Source of the DNA: a virus
Strand: one strand, 5' to 3'
Length of the DNA stretch: 64,000 bases
Virus record (IMG/VR): IMGVR_UViG_3300025674_000016
Span: 1-64,000 of that record
In this document: one piece after another, positions 21,707-31,043 of the stretch
Layout of the letters: every line of letters begins with the position of its first letter
Numbering within the stretch: the first letter of the stretch is position 1
Program-made: the position numbers and the translations under genes
The notes under the pieces: model-generated
Told to the model about the DNA's origin: nothing
Database searches by the model: none
Seen by the model: the letters and a program-made list of their open reading frames with translations, nothing else

Positions 21707-21959
21707 CGAAAAAGAGGCAACAAAGAATCCAACACTTGAAAGCTTGATTGGAAAAGAAACACAAATTAAAGAAATGATTGTTAATTACGTTGGCGAAAAA
21801 ATGGACAATGAAAGTGTAACAGTTCAGATGATCGTTGATGTTCTTGCAGAACAGTTTCCTGAATTAGTTCTTGCGGTAGCAGAAGAAAATTGGATTCGAG
21901 GATACCACCAGGCACTAGAAGATGTTGACGCTGGTCGCCAAGCCGAAGCAGAAGAATGA
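21693..21959 (+). CDS. Small helical hypothetical protein (88 aa)
   Basis: An 88-residue acidic, helical protein (MQSISEKEATKNPTLESLIG; FPELVLAVAEENWIRGYHQA). GAGGAG lies just before the ATG. Proteins with the pattern ENWIRGYHQALEDVD are frequent small neighbours of early genes in T4-like marine phages. The function is unknown. Confidence 0.6.
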   Translation: MQSISEKEATKNPTLESLIGKETQIKEMIVNYVGEKMDNESVTVQMIVDVLAEQFPELVLAVAEENWIRGYHQALEDVDAGRQAEAEE

Positions 21960-22636
21960 ACTTTACACCATCCAGCGAAGCCAAAAATAAGATTGGCGAG
22001 CACACTCTATTTAACAGAATCATAGCATACACAATAGAACCACTACCTGACAATGTGAGCCTTTCAGCCGTCCTAGAAAAGGTAGAAGAACTGGTTCCTA
22101 AAATTTTCTTTGATAATGTAGATTCTATTTATATCGGACATTTCAGAGAATTTGAAGAAAATCAAACAAATGCCTTTTACAGTGATGGCGCTCTCTTTAT
22201 CTCAAACAATCAAACAGATAACGACGACTTGCTTGATGATATTCTTCACGAGACGGCACACGCTGTTGAAAGGGAGTATGAGGCATTTATTTATGATACT
22301 GATCTTGAAAAAGAGTTTCTAACAAGAAGAAAAGTGCTTTACAACAGGGTTAAGACCTTAAACGATAGCAAGAGTCTTGATCTAGATTTCAATAAACAAG
22401 AATTTATGAGATTAGAATACAATAGAGAGTTCGATGAGTTTTTGTATCAGACATTGGGATATGCTTTTCTTCATAATATTTCATATGATCTTTTTGTTTC
22501 ACCTTATGGAGCAACTTCATTACAAGAATATTGGGCAAACGGTTTCGAGAACTATTTTGCGGATAATCCAGAAACTGTAAGAAAAATAAGTCCAATTCTT
22601 TACGGCAAGATTCAATCAATTGCAGAAGAGGCATAA
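21956..22636 (+). CDS. HExxH metallopeptidase-like protein
   Basis: A 226-residue protein. DILHETAHAVERE is the zinc-binding HExxH motif near residue 98, and ATSLQEYWANGFENYFAD near residues 182-199 gives the downstream Glu ligand. The strand before it (GALFISNNQTD) fits the edge strand of gluzincins. The fold resembles the lethal-factor/anthrax-type metallopeptidase style more than SprT. It is not related in sequence to the HELIHH protein at 16312 beyond the motif. It shares a transcript with phoH and the nuclease. Confidence 0.65.
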   Translation: MNFTPSSEAKNKIGEHTLFNRIIAYTIEPLPDNVSLSAVLEKVEELVPKIFFDNVDSIYIGHFREFEENQTNAFYSDGALFISNNQTDNDDLLDDILHETAHAVEREYEAFIYDTDLEKEFLTRRKVLYNRVKTLNDSKSLDLDFNKQEFMRLEYNREFDEFLYQTLGYAFLHNISYDLFVSPYGATSLQEYWANGFENYFADNPETVRKISPILYGKIQSIAEEA

Positions 22637-22637
22637 T

Positions 22638-23429
22638 ATGTCACACATTTCATTTAGTGAGTTGAGAAACTGGCTTCACTGCCCTCACTATCACAAAGTA
22701 AATCACATAGATGGACTAAGATCTTTTAATGGCAATTTGTTCACAAGCTTTGGCAAGGCTCTTCACGAAGTTGCAGAAAAGCTTGTTTTGAAGGAAATCA
22801 AACAAGAGGACTCAGCCGCCTATTTTAAAAATAAATTTTTTGATTTTGTTGATGAACTAGAAGATAAAGACAGCCAAGACGGCGAATTATTTGAACAGAT
22901 GATTCCGCAGGGTGAACACTTAGCGAACCTTATTTTTCCTGCTCTTGTGGCTGAATTTGGCAAATTTGAGCTTGTAGGCGTCGAAGAATTGATCTATGAG
23001 GATATCGAGAAGCCAGAGGATCTAGAGATAGGAGACAGAAAGTTTAAAGGCTTTATTGATCTTATTATAAAGGCTGAAAATGGCAAGCATGTTATATTAG
23101 ATTGGAAGACTTGTGGTTGGGGCTGGGACCAGAGGAAAAAGACTGATCCCAAATACACCTACCAGCTAGTCTACTATAAAAACTTTTTTGCAAAGAAGCA
23201 CGGCATTGATCCAAAGGATATTGAAGTTTACTTCGCTCTTTTGAAAAGAACCGCAAAGAAAGATAATGTTGAAATCTTCAGGGTAACAAGCGGTCCAAGA
23301 AAAACAAAGAATGCTCTAAAGATGCTTCACAATGCTCTTCACAATATTGAAAAAAAGAACTATGTGAAGAACCTCCTAAACTGCGAAGGCTGCGAATTGT
23401 TCAGAACTGAACATTGCAAAAGAAATTAA
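22638..23429 (+). CDS. PD-(D/E)XK nuclease, Cas4/RecB-like, with four Cys
   Basis: A 263-residue protein. I start it at MSHISFSELRNWL (22638), just after the previous stop. ISFSELRNWLHCPHYH opens the RecB-family fold, GFIDLII gives the motif II Asp, and VILDWKT supplies the Asp-x-Lys. Cys in LHCPHYH plus three C-terminal Cys (NCEGCELFRTEHCKRN) match the 4Fe-4S pattern of Cas4 and AddB nucleases. It is likely an exonuclease in phage recombination or replication. No CRISPR array or other cas gene is present. Confidence 0.85.
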   Translation: MSHISFSELRNWLHCPHYHKVNHIDGLRSFNGNLFTSFGKALHEVAEKLVLKEIKQEDSAAYFKNKFFDFVDELEDKDSQDGELFEQMIPQGEHLANLIFPALVAEFGKFELVGVEELIYEDIEKPEDLEIGDRKFKGFIDLIIKAENGKHVILDWKTCGWGWDQRKKTDPKYTYQLVYYKNFFAKKHGIDPKDIEVYFALLKRTAKKDNVEIFRVTSGPRKTKNALKMLHNALHNIEKKNYVKNLLNCEGCELFRTEHCKRN

Positions 23430-23433
23430 AAAT

Positions 23434-23462
23434 TTGAAAATCCAAAATAAGTGTGCTATATT
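23434..23462 (+). promoter_or_regulatory. Strong sigma-70-type promoter of the sugar operon
   Basis: TTGAAA (23434-23439), 17 bases, TATATT (23457-23462). The -35 region is part of ATTTGAAAATC, which is repeated 39 bases downstream in the leader at 23472-23482. The gap 23430-23495 is the only real break between the nuclease and the 11-kb glycan operon, so this is its likely start. Confidence 0.7.
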
Positions 23463-23495
23463 TTTCATATTATTTGAAAATCTAAAGGTACACTT

Positions 23496-24773
23496 ATGAG
23501 CGAAACCAATTCAAAAAAAATTAAAATACTCACCCTTTCTGATCACCCACTCAGCCCTTCTGGAGTTGGCACACAGACAAAATATATGATCGAAGGTCTT
23601 TTAAAGACTGGTGATTATGAAGTTGTGTCTCTAGGTGGCGCTGTAAAGCATCAAAACTACCAGCCAATGAAAACTGAAGAGTGGGGAGATGCCTGGACCA
23701 TTTATCCTGTTGATGGATATGGAACCCAAGATGTTATCCGTTCTGTGATAAGAAGCGAGAAGCCAGATATACTGTGGATGATGACTGATCCAAGATTTTG
23801 GCAGTGGCTGTGGCAAATGGAGGATGAAATCCGACCACTAGTGCCAATTGTCTATTATCATGTTTGGGATAATTATCCGCCACCCAAATACAACAAACCA
23901 GCATATGATTGTAATGATACAATTGTAACAATTTCTAGATTAACAAATGAAATTGTAAATGCAGTCACAGATGTTCCCGATGTAGTTCACCATCCTCACG
24001 CAGTGAATACGGATATATTTAAAAAGTTGAACCCTGAAGATGTAAAAACTTTTAGAGAGAACAGTTTTGAGGGTGGAGAGAAAAATCCAAACAGAATGGT
24101 TTTCTTTTGGAACAACAGGAATGCAAGAAGAAAACAAAGTGGCACTTTAATTTACTGGTTTAAGGAGTTTTTAGATAAGGTTGGTTATGATAATGCTTGT
24201 CTGATAATGCACACCGACCCCAAAGATCAACATGGTCAAGACTTGGAACATATCATAACTGAATTGGGCCTCCACAACGGACAAGTTATGATATCTAGAA
24301 ATAAGATTCCACCAGAAGGTTTAGCCATGCTCTATAACATGGCTGATTGCACAATTAACATTTCAGACGCAGAAGGATTCGGACTAGCCACTCTTGAATC
24401 TTTAGCCTGTGAGACCCCTATTATCGTAAATATGACTGGCGGCTTGCAAGAACAAGTGACCAATGGTGAGGACTGGTTTGGAATCGGAATCGAGCCTTGC
24501 TCTAAGGCAATTATCGGGTCTCAGGAAATTCCATACATCTATGAAGACCGCTTAAATAAAGAGCAGTTCTTAGAGTCTATTGAGAAATTCTATAATCTTA
24601 CAAAAGAGCAAAGAGAGGAGCTAGGTCAAAAAGGTAGAGAGCATGTTCTAAAGAACTATGATTTTGTCAACTACCAAGAAGGTTGGGACAAGATTATGAA
24701 GGACGTTCACCAGAAACACGGTTCTTGGGATAGTAGAAAGGGCTACGATACCTGGAGGCACGAGGAACTATGA
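23496..24773 (+). CDS. Glycosyltransferase, GT4-like (GT-B fold)
   Basis: A 425-residue protein. LTLSDHPLSPSGVGTQTKYM is the N-terminal acceptor-side loop. The C-terminal domain contains MVFFWNNRNARRK, ADCTINISDAEGFGLATLES and ACETPIIVNMTGG, the usual E-x7-E sugar-nucleotide region of GT4 retaining enzymes. It is the first gene of the glycan operon, coupled by ATGA to a second GT4-like gene. The sugar and acceptor are unknown. Confidence 0.85.
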   Translation: MSETNSKKIKILTLSDHPLSPSGVGTQTKYMIEGLLKTGDYEVVSLGGAVKHQNYQPMKTEEWGDAWTIYPVDGYGTQDVIRSVIRSEKPDILWMMTDPRFWQWLWQMEDEIRPLVPIVYYHVWDNYPPPKYNKPAYDCNDTIVTISRLTNEIVNAVTDVPDVVHHPHAVNTDIFKKLNPEDVKTFRENSFEGGEKNPNRMVFFWNNRNARRKQSGTLIYWFKEFLDKVGYDNACLIMHTDPKDQHGQDLEHIITELGLHNGQVMISRNKIPPEGLAMLYNMADCTINISDAEGFGLATLESLACETPIIVNMTGGLQEQVTNGEDWFGIGIEPCSKAIIGSQEIPYIYEDRLNKEQFLESIEKFYNLTKEQREELGQKGREHVLKNYDFVNYQEGWDKIMKDVHQKHGSWDSRKGYDTWRHEEL

Positions 24774-26035
24774 AGCAAAAAATATTAGTTAGGGGACCAG
24801 CCCTAAGTCAAAGTGGGTACGGCGAGCATGCAAGATTTGTCTTGAGGGCTCTAAAAACAAGAGAAGATCTATTTGATATTTTTCTACAAAATATCAATTG
24901 GGGTAGAACAAGTTGGCTCTGGGAGGACACTGAGGAAAGAAGGTGGATCGATAACCTGCTTAACAAGACTATACATTTTAGACAAAGCGGTGGGCAGTTT
25001 GATGTTTCCTTGCAAGTTACCATTCCAAATGAATGGGAGCGCCTAGCGCCCATTAATATTGGCTGTACCGCAGGAATTGAGACAACAAAGATTGCCCCAC
25101 AATGGGTAGAGAAAAGCTATCTCATGGACAAGATTATAGTTGTCTCAGAACACGCAAAATATGGCTTTGTAGAAACTGTGTACAATGCAACAAATTCTCA
25201 AACCGGACAATCTCAATCTGTTTCTGCAAAAGGTCCAATCGAGATTGTAAATTACCCACATAGGCCCGTTGAAGCCTCAGAGATCAATTTAGACTTGAGA
25301 CATGATTTTAACTTTCTTGCCATCTCTCAATGGAGTCCAAGAAAGAATTTAGAAAATACAATTAAGTGGTTTGTTGAAGAGTTTATTGATCAAGAAGTTG
25401 GCTTGGTAGTTAAAACCTCGGTTGCTAACAATTCAAATAATGATTTTCAATTTACAAAAGATAGAATTAAAAGCCTCTTAAGTGACCAAAGATATTCCAA
25501 TAGGAAGTGTTCCGTTCATGTGGTTCATGGTTACATGAAGGACGCAGAGATGTCTGCACTTTATCAACACCCAAAAATCAAAGCTCTTGTGAATATTGCT
25601 CATGGTGAGGGTTATGGTTTGCCCCTATTCGAGGCTGCTGGCTATGGGCTTCCTGTGATAACGATTCCTTGGGGTGGACAAGTTGATTTCCTTTATGTGC
25701 CTGAGCGGCAAGGAAAGAAAAAGAAAATGAAGCGCAAGTTTGCTGAAGTTGAATACACGCTTGGCCATATTCAAAAAGAAGCTCACTGGGAAGGCGTTCT
25801 TCAAAAGGATTCTATGTGGGCTTATGCTGATCAAGGTTCCTATAAGATGACTTTGAGGGACGTTTTCAAAAAGTATGGGGTGTACAAAAAGAGGGCAGAG
25901 GCACTAAAGGAACATATTGAGAATAGTTTTTCCGAAGAGAGAATTTACAAACAATTTAATGACACATTAGCACTTGGACTCTTCAGCACAAATTCGGCAT
26001 CTGAAAGTCCATCAGAAATCAAGATCTTTACTTAA
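24770..26035 (+). CDS. Glycosyltransferase, GT4-like
   Basis: A 421-residue GT-B protein. GPALSQSGYGEHARFVLRAL forms the N-terminal loop, FLAISQWSPRKNLEN opens the C-terminal domain, and VNIAHGEGYGLPLFEAAGYG with LPVITIPWGG is the donor-binding motif. It is related in layout to the preceding gene but distinct. No signal or membrane segment is seen, so it acts in the cytoplasm. Confidence 0.85.
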   Translation: MKQKILVRGPALSQSGYGEHARFVLRALKTREDLFDIFLQNINWGRTSWLWEDTEERRWIDNLLNKTIHFRQSGGQFDVSLQVTIPNEWERLAPINIGCTAGIETTKIAPQWVEKSYLMDKIIVVSEHAKYGFVETVYNATNSQTGQSQSVSAKGPIEIVNYPHRPVEASEINLDLRHDFNFLAISQWSPRKNLENTIKWFVEEFIDQEVGLVVKTSVANNSNNDFQFTKDRIKSLLSDQRYSNRKCSVHVVHGYMKDAEMSALYQHPKIKALVNIAHGEGYGLPLFEAAGYGLPVITIPWGGQVDFLYVPERQGKKKKMKRKFAEVEYTLGHIQKEAHWEGVLQKDSMWAYADQGSYKMTLRDVFKKYGVYKKRAEALKEHIENSFSEERIYKQFNDTLALGLFSTNSASESPSEIKIFT

Positions 26036-26036
26036 T

Positions 26037-27668
26037 ATGAAAATTATAATTATTTCGGATTTTTTTTGTGATGAGGTTCTTGGCGGTGGAGAGATAAATG
26101 ATCAAGTTCTATACGATTGTTTGCTAGAATCTGGCCATGAAGTTTTAAAAATAAAATCACAAGAAGTAGATTTAAAATTTATAAATAAAAATTCTAATGC
26201 AAAGTTTATAGTATCTAATTTTGCATTGTTGAGAGATGATGTCAAAGTTACCTTAGAGTTTTGTGAGTATATAATCTATGAACATGATCACAAATATTTG
26301 ACAACAAGAAACCCAGCAATGTTTAAGGGGTATAGGGCTCCTGACACATTTTTGACAAACGTGTCATTTTATAGAAATGCCAAAGCAGTATTTTGTCAGA
26401 GTAATCTACACTCAGAAATACTTTTAAAAAACATTCCACTAGAAAATATTAGAAATGTTGGTGGAAATTTATGGTCCAATCAACAACTAGATTATATCGC
26501 TAGTTTGACTTCAATCAAAAAAAGAGATAGATTTTCTATTATGGATTCTTCGATTGAGCATAAAAATACAAAAGGAGCTATCTCTTACTGCGAGAAGATT
26601 GGAAAGGAATACGAGTTAATAAAAGGTTCTTATTTTGATTTCTTAAAGGCGATATCTTTAAATGATAAATTGGCGTTTTTTCCAAAAACACCAGAAACTT
26701 TATCTAGATTGGTTGTTGAAGCAAGAATGTTAGAAATAGAGGTTCATACAAACTCTCTAGTTGGTGCCGTATCTGAAGGATGGTTTCACCTTAAGGGACC
26801 GGCATTGATAGACTTTTTAAGGAAAAAGAGACAAGACGTAGTAGACTCAATTAAGGAAACATTTACAGTTGATAAGATATATTATAATATTTTACCAAAT
26901 TTAAAACCAAAAGTTTCTTTGATAACATCCTTATATGACGGTGATTTGTTTATTAGCGATTTTTTGAAAGATATAACAGATCAAACTATATTTGAGGATT
27001 GTGAATTAATAATAGTAGATGCAAATTCCCCTGGAAACGAAAGAGCAGAGATAGAGAAATATCAGAATAGATTTCCTAATATCAAATATCATCGAACTAA
27101 AGATAGAATTAGTATATACTCTGCTTGGAATGTTGGTATAAGCCTTTCTGATGGAAAATATTTATCAAATACAAACCTTGACGATAGGAGATCTAAACAG
27201 CAACTTGAAATACTAGTTGACTTGCTAGAGGAAAATTCCGATCTTGATTTATCATATTCTGAGTGTCTTATGACAAGAAAGCCAAATGAAACTTTTGCTT
27301 ATAATTCATCACTAGGCGAGGTATATCCGGTTTCTTCTTTTTCTAGACAAGCTATGATAAAATGTTTACCTGGGTGCATGCCGGTGTGGAGAAGGGAAGT
27401 CCATGATGCAGTTGGTGTTTTTGATGAAGACTATAAGTATGCAGGGGATTGGGAGATGTGGCTTAGGATGGTCAGGAGGGGGTCAAAATTCATCAAGAAA
27501 GATTGCCCTCTGGGGCTCTATTATATGAACCCAGAAGGACTATCAACTTCTCATAAAAATGAGGTAGAAAGATATAGAGAAGAACAAAAGATTTTCTGGG
27601 AATATACTGATGTCTTCGGAGAAAAAATGACTAGTTTATATGCACAACATTTTGGGAGAAAAGTATGA
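26037..27668 (+). CDS. Two-domain glycosyltransferase (GT-B-like plus GT2)
   Basis: A 543-residue protein. The start at 26037 (MKIIIISDFFCDEVLGGGEI) directly follows the previous stop. A longer frame starts inside it. Residues 1-270 look like a GT-B half (GGGEINDQVLYDCL, FSIMDSSIEHKNTKGAISYC, FFPKTPETLSRLVVEARMLE). Residues from about 290 are a GT2 domain (VSLITSLYDGDLFISDFLKD, CELIIVDANSPGNE, AWNVGISLSDGKYLSNTNLD) with the DD motif. The fusion suggests two successive transfers by one protein. Confidence 0.8.
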   Translation: MKIIIISDFFCDEVLGGGEINDQVLYDCLLESGHEVLKIKSQEVDLKFINKNSNAKFIVSNFALLRDDVKVTLEFCEYIIYEHDHKYLTTRNPAMFKGYRAPDTFLTNVSFYRNAKAVFCQSNLHSEILLKNIPLENIRNVGGNLWSNQQLDYIASLTSIKKRDRFSIMDSSIEHKNTKGAISYCEKIGKEYELIKGSYFDFLKAISLNDKLAFFPKTPETLSRLVVEARMLEIEVHTNSLVGAVSEGWFHLKGPALIDFLRKKRQDVVDSIKETFTVDKIYYNILPNLKPKVSLITSLYDGDLFISDFLKDITDQTIFEDCELIIVDANSPGNERAEIEKYQNRFPNIKYHRTKDRISIYSAWNVGISLSDGKYLSNTNLDDRRSKQQLEILVDLLEENSDLDLSYSECLMTRKPNETFAYNSSLGEVYPVSSFSRQAMIKCLPGCMPVWRREVHDAVGVFDEDYKYAGDWEMWLRMVRRGSKFIKKDCPLGLYYMNPEGLSTSHKNEVERYREEQKIFWEYTDVFGEKMTSLYAQHFGRKV

Positions 27669-28366
27669 GACCATTCAAACCTTCTAGTCTTATAGAGCTA
27701 AATAATAAACAATATTATTACCTAAATGATGATAATCCATCTTTAGGATACACAACATCTGATGTTTCTTTCGTTGCACAACCGCTCTACAACAAGAGTA
27801 CAAATAAGAAATTTAATGTTGTTGCTGTACCGCTTATGATGACTGACGAGTGGTCAATCATGGAAGAAAACCCAGACATTATTCAAGAATTGAGAAGTGT
27901 TGAAAAAGAATACGATTATATGTTTATTGGTCAATGTCATTATATGGGTAGGCAAGTATTTAGAACTCTAAAATTAGATAATTATTACTTTAGAGAGAAC
28001 TCCAAAGGAATTTTTCACTTAAGAGCAGAAGATAAAAAAGTTGAATTAATAAAGTTTTTAAAAGAGATCGCAAAATCAAAATTTATTTTCTGCCCCCGTG
28101 GTGTAGGCTCCAGCTCATTCAGGCTTTATCAAACTATGATGGTTGGGTCAGTCCCTATTGAGACTGGCATGAATGATTATCCCTTTGATGAAGAAGTAGA
28201 TTGGGATACATTTTGTATTAGGGGCGATTTAAGTAATTTATATTCTTTAATTGAAAAAAGTAAGAATATTAATTTTGAATACTTTAGAAATAATGGTATG
28301 GAATTTTGGGATAAGTATTGTCGTCATGATGAAATGAAGAAGAGGCTAGAGGAAAAATATGGCTAG
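27665..28366 (+). CDS. Exostosin-like glycosyltransferase (GT47 type)
   Basis: A 233-residue protein. FIFCPRGVGSSSFRLYQTMM followed by VGSVPIETG is the hallmark of the exostosin/GT47 C-terminal domain, in which the Arg and Glu contact the nucleotide sugar. It is shorter than usual GT47 enzymes. It overlaps both neighbours by a few bases. Confidence 0.75.
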   Translation: MRPFKPSSLIELNNKQYYYLNDDNPSLGYTTSDVSFVAQPLYNKSTNKKFNVVAVPLMMTDEWSIMEENPDIIQELRSVEKEYDYMFIGQCHYMGRQVFRTLKLDNYYFRENSKGIFHLRAEDKKVELIKFLKEIAKSKFIFCPRGVGSSSFRLYQTMMVGSVPIETGMNDYPFDEEVDWDTFCIRGDLSNLYSLIEKSKNINFEYFRNNGMEFWDKYCRHDEMKKRLEEKYG

Positions 28367-29150
28367 GGCGTGCTTGTTTAATGTATATCTTGGCAAATTA
28401 CCTCATTGGATTGAATTTTTTATAAAGAGTGCAAACCACAATCAAGATTACCATTTCTACATTTTCAATGATAATGTGAATAGCGACTATAACGTGGGAA
28501 ATGTTTTTTTAAAGAAGATTAACAAAGATCAAGTTGAAAAAGCAATAAGCAGGAAGTTTAATAAGCAGTATAGTTTGCCAAACACAAGAAAACTGTGTGA
28601 CTGGAAAACCGCATACGGGGTGATATTTTCTGAAATCTCTACAAAATATGAGTTTTGGGGACATTGTGATTTGGACATAGTATGGGGTGATATTTCTAAT
28701 TTTATTGGAGATGATGATTACGACAAATATGACATAATTTCAGGAGACCAAAAAAGATTATGTGGTCCTTTCAATTTATATAAGACATCTTGTAATATTG
28801 ATGTGTGTAAGCATCATCCAAACTGGGAGCACATACTATTTCGCCTTCCGCATGTTGCCTATGACGAAATTGGTCTAGATCTGTCGATAAAAGCCAATTA
28901 TGATAGGAGTAAAATACTGTATGGAATGGGAAGAAACAATTTACCCATGCAGAACTATGGCTCACCAAGTGAGCAACCTCCTTTGAGAGTTCCTGCTAGG
29001 TGGAGACAAGGAGAGTTGAGAATTCTGGAAGATGGCAGGGAAACAATGTTTATACACATGGGCTTTAAAAAGTTAATGAAACCAACAAAGTTTAAAGAAA
29101 GCGAGGAGTTTTTTGTATATAAAGAGGGTATAAAAATATGTCTAATGTGA
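28359..29150 (+). CDS. Glycosyltransferase-like protein (DUF6625 type)
   Basis: A 263-residue protein. YEFWGHCDLDIVWGDISNF contains a DxD that would bind metal and nucleotide sugar, as in DUF6625-type GT-A proteins. DWKTAYGVIF and ISGDQKRLCGPFNLYKTS follow as in that group. Its 3' end overlaps the next gene by 13 bases. Confidence 0.7.
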   Translation: MARACLFNVYLGKLPHWIEFFIKSANHNQDYHFYIFNDNVNSDYNVGNVFLKKINKDQVEKAISRKFNKQYSLPNTRKLCDWKTAYGVIFSEISTKYEFWGHCDLDIVWGDISNFIGDDDYDKYDIISGDQKRLCGPFNLYKTSCNIDVCKHHPNWEHILFRLPHVAYDEIGLDLSIKANYDRSKILYGMGRNNLPMQNYGSPSEQPPLRVPARWRQGELRILEDGRETMFIHMGFKKLMKPTKFKESEEFFVYKEGIKICLM

Positions 29151-29725
29151 GAAAAATAACTAGAAGAGGTCCACTTAATAAATCACCTGGTAGTTTTTAT
29201 GGCGGAGTGCCAACTGGCCAGAGGGTCGAGGCGTTTGAAGTGCTAAAGAGAGTCGTCGAGGATTACAAGCCAGAGGCTATTATTGAAATAGGCTTTTGGC
29301 AAGGTGGTATGAGCCTATTTTTATCTGATTTAGATGTTTGTTCTGTATGGTCTTTTGATATTAAAAATTCGAATTATCCTGTTTCAAACAGCAACTTGAA
29401 TATGATAGTAAAAAATTGTCACTCACAAGAAACTAAGATTTATTTAGAACAAATAACAAAAAACAAAAAAACATTGTGGATGATAGACGGGGGCGATAAA
29501 GCAAAAGAATTTAATTTCTTATCGGATATAATCAAGACTGGGGAATTAGCCATGACTCATGACTTCGCACCGGACAAAGAAGGTTTTAATTATTTAGTTG
29601 ATAATAATATTTGGTATTGGTGGGAATCTAGTCTAGATCAGTTAGATCTATCTAGTTTTGAAAATCATGATGATTTTGAATATATTTGGAAAACTTCTGT
29701 TTGGGGGGCGTTTGTAAAACAATGA
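29138..29725 (+). CDS. Class I SAM-methyltransferase-like protein (CmcI-like)
   Basis: A 195-residue protein. AIIEIGFWQGGMSLFLSDLD is the SAM-binding motif I with an acidic residue in motif II (VWSFDIKNSN). LWMIDGGDKAKEF and LAMTHDFAPDKEG resemble cephalosporin-hydroxylase (CmcI)-type methyltransferases often found in surface-sugar clusters. It probably methylates a sugar of the glycan. Confidence 0.65.
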   Translation: MSNVRKITRRGPLNKSPGSFYGGVPTGQRVEAFEVLKRVVEDYKPEAIIEIGFWQGGMSLFLSDLDVCSVWSFDIKNSNYPVSNSNLNMIVKNCHSQETKIYLEQITKNKKTLWMIDGGDKAKEFNFLSDIIKTGELAMTHDFAPDKEGFNYLVDNNIWYWWESSLDQLDLSSFENHDDFEYIWKTSVWGAFVKQ

Positions 29726-30384
29726 TCGATCTTAATATCTTTACAAACTGCACCGAACAGAACTCAGACTCTGCGGCTTTGATAGAAAGAACTTTCAATT
29801 CATGGAAAAGAGTTTTTTCTGCAAATACAATTAGCGCCCTTAAAGTGTTTATAGACCCAAAACCTAAATCTAAAAACTTTCATTCTTACTCAAGCAAGAT
29901 ACAAACTTTCTTTGAAAAAGAAGGCATGCAATGTTCTGTTTTTGAGACAAATGGATTGGCAGATGGGTATTTAAAATCTACTAAGCTTTGTGACTCGGAC
30001 TATATTTTCCAACTAGAACATGATTGGGAATTTCTTCCATCAATAGTACATGATATTCCACTTTTAATTGAGTGCATGAAAAAGCAACAAATGGAGCATC
30101 TTAGGTTTAATAAAAGAGAGAATATAAATTTAAACGAATCGTTAACTGAAATTCAAGTCGGAGATATTGCTTTTTGTAAAACAAACAAGAGGTCTAACAA
30201 TCCTCACATCATTGATAGGAAAAGCTATCTACAAAGGTGGAATAAGCGTATTGATGTTTCCAATAGACCTAAAAGAGCCGATGGTATAGAAAACATGCTT
30301 GTTGGTGTTGAGGGCTATATTTATGGCCCATTTAGATACCCTAAGCAAATTAATCATATCGACGGCAGGGGTCAAAAAATATGA
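29722..30384 (+). CDS. Glycosyltransferase-like protein (GT-A fold)
   Basis: A 220-residue protein starting at the ATG that overlaps the previous stop (MIDLNIFTNCTEQNSDSAAL). SDYIFQLEHDWEFLPSIVHD carries an acidic motif in the position of the GT-A DxD, followed by MEHLRFNKRENI. It resembles short GT2-like proteins of phages. The specificity is unknown. Confidence 0.6.
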   Translation: MIDLNIFTNCTEQNSDSAALIERTFNSWKRVFSANTISALKVFIDPKPKSKNFHSYSSKIQTFFEKEGMQCSVFETNGLADGYLKSTKLCDSDYIFQLEHDWEFLPSIVHDIPLLIECMKKQQMEHLRFNKRENINLNESLTEIQVGDIAFCKTNKRSNNPHIIDRKSYLQRWNKRIDVSNRPKRADGIENMLVGVEGYIYGPFRYPKQINHIDGRGQKI

Positions 30385-31043
30385 ATTTATTATTAGCGTT
30401 CCCTAGGACAGGCTCAACTTGGACTAGATATATAGTTGAATTTTTTAGTGAAGGAGTTTGTGACGGATATTATGATAACAAGTCAGTTCTAAGTACCATA
30501 AAAGATAACAATATTGATACTTTATATGAAATTAAAAATCAAAATGTTTTTATGACTATGATACACCACCACCATGAAATTAGAAACAGCCCAACAAAGT
30601 TAATCGTGACTCAAAGAAACCCAGTAGAATTACTACCTAGCTTTTACTATAGCAGGAATCATAAAAATAAAAAAATACCAATTAAAAATTTTATGAAAAC
30701 TTTAACTTTTTCTAAACTAAAGAACATTTGTCGTTCTTACAAAGAAAATTTAAATTTTTATAAAAGATTTAAAGGTGAAAAAATTATTTTAAATTATGAA
30801 TTTTTGATGACAGAACCAGAGAAAGAGATAATAAAAATTACAAAATTTTTAAATTGCTACAGTGAAGAGAAAATGAAAAGTTTTATGCATCAATATGAAA
30901 AGCATAAAATAGCGTGTTTGAATTATAAATCCCTGCCAAAACACATGGCGGTCAACACCTCTGGGGAATTGAATAAAATTGAAGAGCTTTTACAGAAAAG
31001 CACAATAGATGATATAATAAATTTTTACAAGGACATTAAATGA
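30381..31043 (+). CDS. PAPS-dependent sulfotransferase-like protein
   Basis: A 220-residue protein. The N-terminal FPRTGSTWTRYIVEF is the 5'-phosphosulfate loop, and KLIVTQRNPVELLPSFYYSR is the 3'-phosphate-binding segment of sulfotransferases. GEKIILNYEFLMTEPEKEI continues the family pattern. It would transfer sulfate from PAPS to a sugar hydroxyl, giving an acidic glycan. Sulfotransferases are uncommon in phages. Confidence 0.8.
   Translation: MNLLLAFPRTGSTWTRYIVEFFSEGVCDGYYDNKSVLSTIKDNNIDTLYEIKNQNVFMTMIHHHHEIRNSPTKLIVTQRNPVELLPSFYYSRNHKNKKIPIKNFMKTLTFSKLKNICRSYKENLNFYKRFKGEKIILNYEFLMTEPEKEIIKITKFLNCYSEEKMKSFMHQYEKHKIACLNYKSLPKHMAVNTSGELNKIEELLQKSTIDDIINFYKDIK

Noticed and set aside
22638-23429. 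CRISPR-Cas adaptation module
   Set aside because: Only a Cas4-like nuclease is present. No repeat-spacer array or other cas gene was seen in the window.
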